Positions 9,153 to 17,714 of a stretch of 64,000 nt of DNA are shown here, in pieces. A model generated the notes under the pieces. That model did not search any database. It was not told where the DNA came from and was given only the letters and a program-made list of their open reading frames with translations. The stretch is from positions 372,001-436,000 of the forward strand of contig NZ_JAKFUM010000010.1 of NCBI RefSeq assembly GCF_021732705.1, given 5' to 3'. The stretch is from Nevskia sp. GTDB taxonomy: Bacteria > Pseudomonadota > Gammaproteobacteria > Nevskiales > Nevskiaceae. Each line of letters begins with the position of its first letter. Within the stretch, counting starts at the first letter, position 1. A program made the translations under genes and the position numbers.

Positions 9153-10619
9153 ATGGACACCCTGAACGACGGCATCGGGCGCGACAGCCCGCATCACCGG
9201 AACCTGGAGCACGCGCGTGCCCAGGTGATCGAGATGCTGACGCGTCAGGCGGTCGAGCGGGAACTGGTGTCGCGCAACGAGGCCAACAGCACTGCACCGG
9301 CGGATGTCGTCAGTCAGCTGGTCGCGCGCCAGCAGCACACGGCGCTCGAACAGCGGCTGGCGCGCTTTCATCCGGCGGACATCGCGTTCGTCCTCGAAAG
9401 CCTGCCGCCGGATGCCCGCGAAATGGCCTGGCAGCTGGTGCGGCCGGAACGTCGCGGGGCGGTGCTGCTCGAAACCACCGACGCCGTTCGCCGCTCGCTG
9501 ATCGAGGACATGCCGCCGTCCGACATCGCCGCCGCCTTCCATCATCTGGACTCCGACGACATCGCGGAGCTGATCGCCTCGCTGCCATCGGATACCGGGG
9601 CCGAGGTGCTGGCGCGGCTGGATTCCGCCGATCAGGCCGAAGTGCGCGCCGTGCTGTCGTTTCCGGACGGCACCGTCGGCGCGCTGATGGACCTCGACTT
9701 CATCCCGGTGCGCGACGATGCCTCGCTCGAAGCCGTGCTGCGCCTGTTGCGCCGCAAGAAGCGGCTGCCGGCGGAGACCAACCAGATCATCGTCGTCGAC
9801 CGTGCCAAGGTCCTGCGCGGCGTGCTGACCTTGGAACAACTGCTGCTCAGCGAGCCGGAACAGATGGTCGCCGATGTCATGACGACCAACCCGCAGTTCT
9901 TCTACACCGACGACCCGGTGCCGGACGCGATCGACGCGTTCGAACGCTACGACCTGATCAGCGCGCCGGTCGTGAACCTGCATCGCGAGGTCGTCGGGCG
10001 GATCACGGTCGACGAGATCGTCGACGCGATCAAGGACCAGCAGGAACGCGACAGCCTGCGCCAAGTGGGTTTGCGCGAAGATGAAGATCTGTTCGCGCCG
10101 GTCTGGCAGAGCGGCCGCAACCGCTGGCCGTGGCTGGCGCTGAACCTGTTCACGGCTTTTGCCGCATCGCGCGTCATCGGCTTCTACGAGCCGACGATCG
10201 AAAAGCTGGTCGCGCTCGCCACGCTGATGCCGATCGTCGCGTCGATCGGCGGCAACACCGGCAACCAGACGATGGCGCTGGTCATTCGCGCGCTGAGCCT
10301 CGGTCAGCTCGGCGGGCCGCTGCTGCAGAAGATGCTGATCAAGGAACTGCTGATCGCGGCGATGAACGGCGCGATCTGGGGCACGGCGCTCGGCGCGGTG
10401 ACGTTCGCGATCTACCACGAGTTCAAGCTGTCGGCCGTGATCGCCGGCGCCACCCTGCTGGAACTGCTGGTGGCCGCGGCCGCCGGTGCGGTCATCCCGG
10501 TGACCCTGGAACGATTCGGGCGCGATCCGGTGCTCGGCTCCAGCGTCATCCTGACCGCGCTGACCGACAGCATGGGCTTCCTGATCTTCCTCGGCCTGGC
10601 CACCGCCGTCCTGGTCTGA
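9153..10619 (+). CDS. mgtE: Magnesium transporter MgtE
   Basis: Homodimeric Mg2+ channel of the inner membrane, 488 residues. An N-terminal superhelical domain (about 60-160, with LARFHPADIAFVLESLP) is followed by two CBS domains that sense Mg2+ (about 165-290). A C-terminal membrane part of five helices follows (about 320-488). The pore signature PIVASIGGNTGNQTMALVIRAL is intact. A TATGAT -10 element at 9138-9143 sits only nine bases before the ATG, so the transcript would have almost no leader; AGGCG could serve as a weak ribosome site. No Mg2+ riboswitch-like leader is evident. Confidence 0.95.
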   Translation: MDTLNDGIGRDSPHHRNLEHARAQVIEMLTRQAVERELVSRNEANSTAPADVVSQLVARQQHTALEQRLARFHPADIAFVLESLPPDAREMAWQLVRPERRGAVLLETTDAVRRSLIEDMPPSDIAAAFHHLDSDDIAELIASLPSDTGAEVLARLDSADQAEVRAVLSFPDGTVGALMDLDFIPVRDDASLEAVLRLLRRKKRLPAETNQIIVVDRAKVLRGVLTLEQLLLSEPEQMVADVMTTNPQFFYTDDPVPDAIDAFERYDLISAPVVNLHREVVGRITVDEIVDAIKDQQERDSLRQVGLREDEDLFAPVWQSGRNRWPWLALNLFTAFAASRVIGFYEPTIEKLVALATLMPIVASIGGNTGNQTMALVIRALSLGQLGGPLLQKMLIKELLIAAMNGAIWGTALGAVTFAIYHEFKLSAVIAGATLLELLVAAAAGAVIPVTLERFGRDPVLGSSVILTALTDSMGFLIFLGLATAVLV

Positions 10620-10789
10620 CGGCGGTCCGCATCCCGCGCATTGCCGACAACTGCGCTGAAACAAGCGGAAAATCGCCCATCGCGCCGTTGCGCCGCGCTG
10701 CACTGCGTCATTGCGTTGTCACGGAGCTTGGCCTACTGTGCGCGTCCTTTTTCGCCCGCCCCACCGGCAGCCCTGACGCGGAGGCATCG

Positions 10790-11425
10790 ATGAACCCGAT
10801 TTTCGCGGCCGACGACGCCCGCATTGCCGCGCTGGCCGACAGCCTGATCGCCGCCTGCAACGGCTTCCACGCCCGTAACTGGGTGCCGGCGACCGGCGGC
10901 AATTTCTCGGCCCGGCTCGACGACGGCCACATGCTGATCACCGCCAGCGGCGTCCACAAGGGCGAGCTGACGCGCCGAGACTTCCTCGTCGCCGACCTCG
11001 ATGGCCGGCCGCTCGAAGCCGGCCGCAAGGCCTCGTACGAAACCGGGCTGCACACGCAGCTGTATCGGTTCGATCCGGCGATCGGTGCGGTGCTGCACGT
11101 ACACAGCGTGGCCAACACCGTGCTGTCGCGACGGCATGACGCCATCACTTTGCGGAATTACGAATTGCTGAAACTGATTCCGGGCATCATGGAACCGTCG
11201 ACCCCGGTGACGATTCCCGTGTTCGCGAACGATCAGGACATCGCCGCCTTGAGCCGACGGGTGGATGCCCACATGCAGGAACAAACGGGGCTTCCCGCTT
11301 ATCTGATAGCGGGACACGGGTTGTACACATGGGGCGCGACGGTGCGCGACGCGAAGCACCGTCTGGAAGCCCTGGAATTCATGCTCGAGTGCGAGCTGTG
11401 GAATGGAGGCAAAAACCATGAGTGA
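10790..11425 (+). CDS. mtnB: Methylthioribulose-1-phosphate dehydratase MtnB
   Basis: Class II aldolase-fold zinc enzyme of the methionine salvage pathway. It dehydrates 5-methylthioribulose-1-phosphate to the diketo sugar phosphate. Of its 211 residues, the recognisable parts are WVPATGGNFSARL, ITASGVHKG, the zinc pair in AVLHVHSVANT and the C-terminal IAGHGLYTWGATV. The start at 10790 follows GGAGG. Its last eight bases overlap the start of mtnD, suggesting coupling. The gene order mtnB-mtnD-mtnC is the usual proteobacterial one. Confidence 0.94.
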   Translation: MNPIFAADDARIAALADSLIAACNGFHARNWVPATGGNFSARLDDGHMLITASGVHKGELTRRDFLVADLDGRPLEAGRKASYETGLHTQLYRFDPAIGAVLHVHSVANTVLSRRHDAITLRNYELLKLIPGIMEPSTPVTIPVFANDQDIAALSRRVDAHMQEQTGLPAYLIAGHGLYTWGATVRDAKHRLEALEFMLECELWNGGKNHE

Positions 11426-11978
11426 ACTGCGGATCTACGAAGAAGACGGCCAGCCGGTCGCGACCTACACGCGTTTCGAAGAGATTCGAGACCGCCTCGA
11501 CGCCATTGGCGTGCAATTCGAGCGCTGGGAAGCGAGCCAGCAGCTGGATTCACAAGCCACGCAGGACGAGATCATCGAAGCCTATCGGCCGTCGGTGAAT
11601 CGCCTGATGAACCAGTACGGCTTCAAGTCGGTCGACGTCATCAGCCTGCACCCGGCGCACCCGCAGAAGGACGTGCTGCGCGCGAAGTTCCTCAGCGAAC
11701 ATCGCCATGACGAATTCGAAGTGCGCTTCTTCGTCGACGGCGAAGCGCTGTTCTACATCCGCGACGCCGGCCGCGTGCATGGCGTGCTGTGCACCCAGGG
11801 CGATCTGATCTCGGTGCCGGCCAATGTCCGCCACTGGTTCGACATGGGCCCGAACCCGAGCTTCAAGGCCATCCGCCTGTTCATCACGCCGGACGGCTGG
11901 GTCGCGAACTTCACCGGCGACAAGATCGCCGACCGGTTCCCGCGTCTGGAAGCGCCGCATTACCTGAAGGCGGCGTAA
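11418..11978 (+). CDS. mtnD: Acireductone dioxygenase MtnD
   Basis: Cupin enzyme that oxidises 1,2-dihydroxy-3-keto-5-methylthiopentene. With iron it returns the methionine precursor, and with nickel it gives an off-pathway product. The protein has 186 residues. The metal ligands His, His, Glu are in FLSEHRHDEFEVRFFV and the fourth His is in VPANVRHWFDMG. The start MSELRIYEEDG was chosen over an ATG five codons earlier because of its good spacing to GGAGG at 11405-11409. It overlaps mtnB by eight bases. Confidence 0.95.
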   Translation: MSELRIYEEDGQPVATYTRFEEIRDRLDAIGVQFERWEASQQLDSQATQDEIIEAYRPSVNRLMNQYGFKSVDVISLHPAHPQKDVLRAKFLSEHRHDEFEVRFFVDGEALFYIRDAGRVHGVLCTQGDLISVPANVRHWFDMGPNPSFKAIRLFITPDGWVANFTGDKIADRFPRLEAPHYLKAA

Positions 11979-11999
11979 GCCCCGGTGCATTCCACGAGG

Positions 12000-12026
12000 C
12001 CGCCGCGAGGCGGCTTCGTTGTTTGT
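12000..12026 (+). terminator. Weak terminator-like hairpin after mtnD
   Basis: GCCGCC-GCGA-GGCGGC (12001-12016) followed by the T-rich TTCGTTGTTT. The U tract is interrupted, so termination may be partial and mtnC may still be read through. Confidence 0.45.
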
Positions 12027-12068
12027 GCCGCCAGACGAGCCTTCCGACGCATGACTGTTTGAACGAAC

Positions 12069-12107
12069 CCCCATGACCATCCAAGCCATCGTCACTGACA
12101 TTGAAGG
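12069..12107 (+). repeat. Duplicated start of mtnC (upstream, truncated copy)
   Basis: A 39-base sequence identical to 12214-12252, which contains the start codon and first eleven codons of mtnC. Here the frame reads MTIQAIVTDIEG and then meets a stop (TGA, 12109-12111), giving a 12-codon open frame. It is followed by a 106-base insert and then the intact gene start. Confidence 0.85.
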
Positions 12108-12213
12108 GTGAGGGTCGACGGCTTTGCGAGCACCGCTCGCAGTCGATCCGAACGCACGGCCGACAGGCCGGGCCGGGTTCGCATCTGATCAACGACTCCG
12201 TCGCTCAAGACCA
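12108..12213 (+). other. 106-bp insert between the duplicated mtnC starts, carrying a REP-like palindrome
   Basis: Sequence lying between the two 39-base copies. It contains the second copy of the REP-like repeat (12121-12142, core GCGAGC-ACC-GCTCGC) and a smaller hairpin (CGGCC-GACA-GGCCG, about 12153-12166). It codes for nothing recognisable. The arrangement suggests insertion of a small non-coding element, or a duplication event that captured one. A 39-base flanking repeat is too long for a normal transposase target duplication. Confidence 0.6.
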
Positions 12214-12217
12214 CCCC

Positions 12218-12898
12218 ATGACCATCCAAGCCATCGTCACTGACATTGAAGGAACCACGTCCTCGATCGACTTCGTCCATCAGACGCTGTTCCCGTACGC
12301 GAAGCAGCATCTGCGCGCCTTCCTGCACGCCCATGCGGGCGATGCCGAGGTGCAGGCACAGATCGCGGCGACAGCGGCGATCGAAGGCCGGACGCTGTCG
12401 CTCGACGAGGCCGCGGACGTGCTCGAGCAGTGGATCGCCGAGGACCGGAAGCTGACGCCGCTGAAGGACCTGCAGGGGCTGATCTGGGCGCAGGGCTATG
12501 CCGCCGGTGCGCTGACCGGCCACGTCTACGCCGACACGCCGGTGTTTCTGACGCAATGGCACGCGGCGGGACAGCGGCTGTACGTCTATTCGTCCGGCTC
12601 GGAAGCGGCGCAGAAGCTGATCTTCGGCCACTCGGATTTCGGCGACCTGACGCCGCTGTTCTCCGGCTACTTCGACACGCGGATCGGCGCCAAGCGCGAC
12701 GTGGCGTCGTACCGGACGATCCTCGAACGGATCGCGCTGCCGGGCGAGGCCGTGCTGTTCCTGTCGGACATCGGCGAGGAACTCGATGCCGCCCGCGCGG
12801 CCGGCCTGAAGACCTGTCAGCTGATCCGCGATGCCAAGGCCAAGCCGTTCCCGGCGCACCCGCAGGCGCGGGATTTCTCCGAGGTCGTCGTCGGCTGA
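12218..12898 (+). CDS. mtnC: Enolase-phosphatase E1 (MtnC)
   Basis: HAD-superfamily enzyme of methionine salvage. It enolises the diketo sugar phosphate and removes its phosphate to give the acireductone used by MtnD. The protein has 226 residues. HAD motif I appears as VTDIEGTTSSIDF at the N-terminus; motif II is YVYSSGS, and motifs III and IV lie around GAKRDVASY and FLSDIGEEL. The intact start is the second of two identical 39-base copies. The upstream copy is cut short by a stop codon. No clear Shine-Dalgarno sequence precedes either copy. Confidence 0.94.
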   Translation: MTIQAIVTDIEGTTSSIDFVHQTLFPYAKQHLRAFLHAHAGDAEVQAQIAATAAIEGRTLSLDEAADVLEQWIAEDRKLTPLKDLQGLIWAQGYAAGALTGHVYADTPVFLTQWHAAGQRLYVYSSGSEAAQKLIFGHSDFGDLTPLFSGYFDTRIGAKRDVASYRTILERIALPGEAVLFLSDIGEELDAARAAGLKTCQLIRDAKAKPFPAHPQARDFSEVVVG

Positions 12899-12917
12899 TC
12901 CGCCGACGCGCGCCGCG

Positions 12918-13781
12918 CTACAGCCGCTTGCGGGCAGTGGCGAGCGCGGCGCAGACCGCGTCGATGCCATCCAGCACGCGTGGCGTGGCGCGCGTCAGCC
13001 GGTCGGAATCGGTCGCGAACAGGTTGCCCGCCTTCGCCGCCGGTACCGACTTGAGCCGCGCCCAGTAGGCCTGCATCGCCGACGTGTTTTCCTCGCCGCC
13101 GTAGATCACCGCTTCCGGTGCGGCGAGCAGCATCGCTTCCTGGCTCACGGCGGCCGACAGCGTCGGCAGATCCTTGAAGACATTGATGCCGCCGCACACC
13201 GCCAGCGCTTCGGAAATCGGGCTTTTGCCGTTGATCGTGTACGCCGGCGAGGTTTCGATCTGGTAGACGACGCGGATCGGCGCATCGTTGCGATGCGCGT
13301 CGCGCAGCTTCGCCAACGACGCGCGGTAGCGGTTGGCCGCGGTCTGCCCGGCGTCCGGCGTGCCGAGCCAGCCACCGACCTGTTCGAGTGCGGTGGCCAC
13401 GCCGTCGAGCGTTTCGACCTTGAGCCACTGCACGCGCAGGCCCAGCTTGGCGAGCCGCGTGACCGCTTCGCGCGAATTGCCACCGTCCCAGGCCAGGATC
13501 AGGTCCGGCTTCTGGGCCAGGATCGCTTCGAGGTTCAGGCTCCAGGCATCGCCGAGCTGCGGCAGGCGGCTGACTTGCGGCGGGAAATTGCTATACGCCG
13601 TGACCGCCACCAGCCGCTCGCAGCCGCCCGCCGCACAGACCAGTTCCGCCAGATGCGGCGCCAGCGTGACGACCCGCCCGGCAGGCTTCACAGTAGCGGC
13701 CCCATCCAGTGTCGCTGGTGCCGCCGATGCGGAACTCGACATCACGAACAGCAGCGCGACAGCGATCAGGAAGCGTTTCAT
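12918..13781 (-). CDS. btuF: Periplasmic vitamin B12-binding protein BtuF
   Basis: Substrate-binding protein for cobalamin import, 287 residues, with a clear signal peptide ([20 protein letters not shown]). The mature part shows the BtuF layout: [56 protein letters not shown] and [15 protein letters not shown]. The membrane and ATPase parts (BtuCD) are not in the window. Its start codon shares bases with the oppositely directed cobT start. It sits beside cobT-cobS-cobC, which fits a role in salvaging corrinoids. Confidence 0.88.
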   Translation of the reverse strand: MKRFLIAVALLFVMSSSASAAPATLDGAATVKPAGRVVTLAPHLAELVCAAGGCERLVAVTAYSNFPPQVSRLPQLGDAWSLNLEAILAQKPDLILAWDGGNSREAVTRLAKLGLRVQWLKVETLDGVATALEQVGGWLGTPDAGQTAANRYRASLAKLRDAHRNDAPIRVVYQIETSPAYTINGKSPISEALAVCGGINVFKDLPTLSAAVSQEAMLLAAPEAVIYGGEENTSAMQAYWARLKSVPAAKAGNLFATDSDRLTRATPRVLDGIDAVCAALATARKRL

Positions 13782-14859
13782 GAGCGGAATCATAGCGGTG
13801 TCGACAGCCACGCCTGACGCGAACGACTCCCTGCCGGTCATCGTCGGCATCGACGACCCCACGCTGCGCACCGCGCTCCGCCAGAAGATCGATCAGCTGA
13901 CCAAGCCGCTCGGCGCGCTCGGGCAGCTCGAAGCGCTGGCACTGCAGATCAGCCTGATCCAGCAGACCACGACCCCCGTGCTGCACGCGCCGCAGATCGT
14001 CGTGTTCGCGGCCGACCACGGCGTGGCCGATGAAGGCGTGTCCGCCTATCCGCAGGCCGTGACGGCGCAGATGGTCGCGAACTTTCTCGCCGGTGGTGCC
14101 GCGATCAACGTCTTCGCACGTCAGCATGGGCTCGCGCTGACCGTGGTCGATGCCGGCATCGCCGCCGACATTCCTCAGCAAGCCGGCCTGGTGTCGCGCC
14201 GCATCGGCGCCGGCACGCGCAACTTTGTTCACGAGCCGGCGATGACTGACGCGCAGTGCCACGCGGCACTCGACGCCGGGCGCAAGCTGCTGGCCGACCT
14301 GCCGGGCAATGTCGTCGGCTTCGGCGAGATGGGAATCGCCAACACGACCGCCGCCGCAGCCTTGATCGCCAGGCTGGCCGATCTGCCCGCGGCGGCCTGC
14401 GTCGGTCGCGGCACCGGCATCGACGATGCCCGTCTTGCACACAAGCGCACCGTGGTCGAGCGTGCGCTGGCGCGGCACGCGGCGGCGACGACGCCGTTCG
14501 CCGCACTCGCCGCCCTTGGCGGCTTCGAGATCGCGATGATGACCGGCGCGATGCTGGCCGCCGCCAGCGAACGCCGCGTGCTGTTGATCGACGGCATCAT
14601 CAGCAGCGCCGCCTGCCTCGTCGCCGCGCGCATGGCGCCCCGGCTGCTGGACTACTGCGTGTTCGCGCATTGCTCGCAGGAAGCCGGGCATCGGCTGCTG
14701 CTGGCACAGCTCGGCGTGCGGCCGCTGCTCGATCTTGACCTTCGGCTCGGCGAAGGCACCGGTGCGGCGCTGGCCTGGCCGCTGCTGCAGTCGAGTCTGG
14801 CGATGCTGCAGCAGATGGCGAGCTTCGCCTCGGCCGGCGTCAGCACGCGCGAGGGCTGA
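13780..14859 (+). CDS. cobT: Nicotinate-nucleotide--dimethylbenzimidazole phosphoribosyltransferase CobT
   Basis: Makes alpha-ribazole phosphate from dimethylbenzimidazole and nicotinate mononucleotide, activating the lower ligand of cobalamin. It has 359 residues. Diagnostic segments are [47 protein letters not shown] and the catalytic-Glu region [16 protein letters not shown]. The ATG at 13780 has AGGAAG six bases upstream; a GTG at 13798 is an alternative. The start codon overlaps the divergent btuF start in the tetramer CATG, so each promoter must lie inside the other gene. Confidence 0.93.
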   Translation: MSGIIAVSTATPDANDSLPVIVGIDDPTLRTALRQKIDQLTKPLGALGQLEALALQISLIQQTTTPVLHAPQIVVFAADHGVADEGVSAYPQAVTAQMVANFLAGGAAINVFARQHGLALTVVDAGIAADIPQQAGLVSRRIGAGTRNFVHEPAMTDAQCHAALDAGRKLLADLPGNVVGFGEMGIANTTAAAALIARLADLPAAACVGRGTGIDDARLAHKRTVVERALARHAAATTPFAALAALGGFEIAMMTGAMLAAASERRVLLIDGIISSAACLVAARMAPRLLDYCVFAHCSQEAGHRLLLAQLGVRPLLDLDLRLGEGTGAALAWPLLQSSLAMLQQMASFASAGVSTREG

Positions 14860-14863
14860 ACCG

Positions 14864-15631
14864 GTGCAGCAGATTCGCCTGTTCCTGATCGCGGTGCAGT
14901 TCTTCACCCGCATCCCGATTCCGGGCTGGGTCGGCTTCCAACCCGAATGGCTGTCGCAGGCTTCGCGCTGGTTTCCGGCCGTCGGCACCGTGGTCGGTGC
15001 GCTGTCGGCGCTGGTGTTTGTCGGCGCAGCGGCGTGGCTGCCGGTGAAGGTCGCGGTGCTGCTGGCGATGGCGGCCGGCATCGTCATCACCGGCTCGTTT
15101 CACGAGGATGGGCTGGCCGACAGCGCCGACGCCCTCGGCGGCCATGCGCCGAAAGCGCAGGCGCTGACGATCATGAAGGACTCGCGCATCGGCACCTATG
15201 GCGCGGTGGCGCTGCTGATGGCCGTGCTGCTGCGCGCGGAAACGCTGGCCTCGTTCACCACGGAGACCATCGGCCTGCTGCTGATCGCCGGCCACACCGT
15301 GTCGCGCGGCTGGTCGGTGCTGCCGATCGCGTTCATGACCTACGTGCGCGATGACGACAGCGCGCGCGCCAAGCCGATCGCCGACAGCATCGACGGCGCA
15401 GGCCGCGTCATCGCGCTGATCACGGTACTCGCCGTGCTCGCTGCAGTCGGCGCGATTGCACCGTCGATGATCGGCGCCCTGCTCGCGGGCACGCTGGCTG
15501 GCGGCGTCATCGCGCTGTGGTGGTTCCGCGTGCTGCGAAGGCGGCTCGGCGGCTACACCGGCGACACGCTCGGCGCGACGCAGCAGCTGAGCGAAACCGC
15601 GTTCTACCTTGGCGTGCTGGCCGCCCTGTGA
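14864..15631 (+). CDS. cobS: Adenosylcobinamide-GDP ribazoletransferase CobS
   Basis: Integral membrane cobalamin synthase that joins adenosylcobinamide-GDP and alpha-ribazole. It has 255 residues, several hydrophobic segments and the family signatures FFTRIPIP near the N-terminus and GSFHEDGLADSADALGG. The GTG start lies four bases after cobT and follows GAGGG. An upstream in-frame extension inside cobT is rejected. Coupled with cobT and cobC for nucleotide-loop assembly. Confidence 0.93.
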   Translation: MQQIRLFLIAVQFFTRIPIPGWVGFQPEWLSQASRWFPAVGTVVGALSALVFVGAAAWLPVKVAVLLAMAAGIVITGSFHEDGLADSADALGGHAPKAQALTIMKDSRIGTYGAVALLMAVLLRAETLASFTTETIGLLLIAGHTVSRGWSVLPIAFMTYVRDDDSARAKPIADSIDGAGRVIALITVLAVLAAVGAIAPSMIGALLAGTLAGGVIALWWFRVLRRRLGGYTGDTLGATQQLSETAFYLGVLAAL

Positions 15632-15641
15632 GGCGCTTGCC

Positions 15642-16181
15642 GTGACACTGTTTCTGGTGCGTCACCCGCAGCCGGACGTCGTGCCCGGCACCTGCTACGG
15701 CCGGCTCGATGTCGGCCTCGTGCCGGGCGCACTCGAAGCGAGCCTCGCCGCGCTCGACGCACTGCCGCGCGGCCTAGCCTGCGTCACCAGCCCGGCGCGG
15801 CGCTGCCGCGAACTCGCGGATGCCTTGCTCGCCCGCGGCGACCTCGCCACCGTGCGCGACGACCCGCGGCTGCTCGAAATGAACTTCGGCGACTGGGAAG
15901 GCCGGCACTGGGACGAGATCGGCGCCGATGCGGTCGACCGGTGGGCGCGCGACCGGATCGATCACGTGATCCCGGGCGGCGAAAGCGCGCGGCAGGTGCT
16001 GGCGCGCGTCGCCGCGTTCGTCGAGGACACGGCGCGAAGCGGCGAGCGCGATCTCGTCGTGATCGCTCACGCCGGCGTCATTCGTTCGCTGCTGCATCTG
16101 AAGTCTGGCCAGCCCGTTGAACACTGGCGTTTCGATGCGCCGCCGCTCGCCTACGGCAGCATCACCCGGCTGGACTTCTGA
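15642..16181 (+). CDS. cobC: Alpha-ribazole phosphatase CobC
   Basis: Histidine phosphatase that removes phosphate from alpha-ribazole phosphate or from cobalamin 5'-phosphate. It has 179 residues. The catalytic histidine is in LFLVRHPQP, where most family members have RHG. Further motifs are TSPARRCRELA, LLEMNFGDWEGRHWDEI and the second histidine in VVIAHAGVIRSLL. The GTG start follows cobS by ten bases. Last gene of the cobT-cobS-cobC run. Confidence 0.88.
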   Translation: MTLFLVRHPQPDVVPGTCYGRLDVGLVPGALEASLAALDALPRGLACVTSPARRCRELADALLARGDLATVRDDPRLLEMNFGDWEGRHWDEIGADAVDRWARDRIDHVIPGGESARQVLARVAAFVEDTARSGERDLVVIAHAGVIRSLLHLKSGQPVEHWRFDAPPLAYGSITRLDF

Positions 16182-16193
16182 ATTGCGCGCCGC

Positions 16194-17057
16194 TCAGGCG
16201 ACCCAGACACCCGCGGTGAACAGCGCGACCAGCGCCAGCAGGATCAGCGTTGCACGGGTTTCCATCCGCAGCACTTCGGCCAAGGTCGCATCGAGCGACG
16301 ACGCGATCATCGGCCCGGAACCGGGCGCGTCTTCCCAGTCGAGCGAGGCATTGGCCGCTTCGGCCAGCAGGCTCCAGGTGCGCGGCTGCCAGCCGTCGCT
16401 GCCGGCCGTCTGTGCTTCGCGCTGGACACGCTTCAAGGCATCCAGCGCATCGTCCATGCTGCCGGCGAGGCCGAACAGCAGCGCCGTCAGCCGTGCCGGC
16501 AGCCAGGCCAGCAGGTTGTGCAGCAACGCGGCCGAGCGCTGCGCCGACGGCGTCTCGACCAGCGCGCTGAGCCGGCTGGCAATCCGGTACAGCACGGCTC
16601 CGGCCGGACCGCCGACGATGAACCACAGGCAGGCGCCGAAGCGGCGCTCGTGCGACTGGATGAACAGCGCGCCGAGCAGCGAGCGGTGGTCGGCATCCGG
16701 CGCCGGGCCGCGCTGCAGGCTGCGGGTCAGCCGGGCGACGGTTGCGGCATCGCCCGCAGCGCGTGCCGCGCGCAGGCGCTGCACGTCATCGGCGAGATCG
16801 CGTGGGCCCAGGCAGACGAACAGCGCGGCGGTGGCGTACACAAGCTGGGTCAGGCCGCCGCTAAGGCTGCTGCCGATCAGCGCGACCAATCCGGCCAGCG
16901 CGAACGCCAGCAGCCAGGTCGCGAACGGCGCGTCGCGCAAGGGCTTGGGCAGCAGTTGCCACAGCCGCACCAGCGGCGAATCGACACTGCCGCCGTCGCG
17001 CCGGGTCGACATCAGGCGCTCCGCGCCGAGAGCCAGCAGCAGCGCGAGCAGGATCAT
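16194..17057 (-). CDS. ampE: AmpE family inner-membrane protein
   Basis: Polytopic membrane protein of 287 residues, linked by its partner AmpD to the beta-lactamase induction and peptidoglycan recycling system; its biochemical role is not established. The N-terminus MILLALLLALGAERL and the segments RLWQLLPKPLRDAPFATWL and FGACLWFIVGGPAGAVLYR match the family. There are about four hydrophobic stretches, including one at the C-terminal end. The start overlaps the ampD stop by four bases. Confidence 0.87.
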   Translation of the reverse strand: MILLALLLALGAERLMSTRRDGGSVDSPLVRLWQLLPKPLRDAPFATWLLAFALAGLVALIGSSLSGGLTQLVYATAALFVCLGPRDLADDVQRLRAARAAGDAATVARLTRSLQRGPAPDADHRSLLGALFIQSHERRFGACLWFIVGGPAGAVLYRIASRLSALVETPSAQRSAALLHNLLAWLPARLTALLFGLAGSMDDALDALKRVQREAQTAGSDGWQPRTWSLLAEAANASLDWEDAPGSGPMIASSLDATLAEVLRMETRATLILLALVALFTAGVWVA

Positions 17058-17665
17058 GAGGGGCTCAGGCCTGCGCGATAGCGCGACCAGTCGAAATGCG
17101 GGCCGGGGTCGGTCTTGCGGGTCGGGGCGATGTCGCTGTGGCCGGTGATCGCGTCGACCGAGAGCCGCGGGTATGCCGTCAGCAGCGCGCGCGTGGTCGC
17201 GATCAGTGCCACGTACTGGGCATCGGTGAACGGCTGGAAATCGCTGCCTTCCAGTTCGATGCCGATCGCGAAGTCGTTGCAGCGCGTGCGGCCGCGCCAC
17301 TCGCTGGCCCCGGCATGCCAGGCGCGCCGGTCGAACGGCACGTACTGGCGGATGCAACCGTTACGGAAGATGCACAGGTGGCTCGACACGGTGAGTCCGG
17401 CAATGCCGGCGAAGTACGGATGCGCCGCGGGATCGAGCCGGTTCAGGAACAGGTCATCGATGTAGCTGCCACCGGCATGGCCGCCGAACTGGTCCGGCGG
17501 TAGCGAGATGTTGTGGATGACGATCAGCGCCAGATCGGCCGGATCGGGCCGGGCATCGCAGTTCGGCGAGGCAAGGTAGTCTGCCGCCAGCAGCCGGTGC
17601 GTCGCCGGATCGACCGTCCACGGAACGCCGATGGCGGCATCGGGGTCTGAACGCCCAAGCGTCAT
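17054..17665 (-). CDS. ampD: 1,6-anhydro-N-acetylmuramyl-L-alanine amidase AmpD
   Basis: Cytosolic zinc amidase that releases the peptide from anhydro-muropeptides during wall recycling, keeping AmpR inducer low. The zinc ligands are visible: His in VIHNISLPPDQFGG, His in RRAWHAGASEWRGR and the late pair in GHSDIAPTRKTDPGPHFDW. With the start at 17665 it has 203 residues, close to the family length. An upstream ATG at 17716 would give 220 residues and would overlap the start of the M16 peptidase gene. It forms an operon with ampE. Confidence 0.93.
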   Translation of the reverse strand: MTLGRSDPDAAIGVPWTVDPATHRLLAADYLASPNCDARPDPADLALIVIHNISLPPDQFGGHAGGSYIDDLFLNRLDPAAHPYFAGIAGLTVSSHLCIFRNGCIRQYVPFDRRAWHAGASEWRGRTRCNDFAIGIELEGSDFQPFTDAQYVALIATTRALLTAYPRLSVDAITGHSDIAPTRKTDPGPHFDWSRYRAGLSPS

Positions 17666-17714
17666 CGGCGGCAAGGCTGCCGGACCGGTCCAGACATCAT
17701 TCTCGGGGAGATTC

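Noticed and set aside
7614-10703. Very long minus-strand open frame (over 1,000 codons) across radC, rpmB-rpmG and mgtE
   Set aside because: It runs antisense through well-identified genes, has no family features and a His/Arg/Gln/Asp-rich composition typical of GC-rich shadow frames.
13770-13800. Cobalamin riboswitch for btuF/cobT
   Set aside because: The two start codons overlap, so there is no leader to hold one, and no B12-box-like sequence was seen near either gene.
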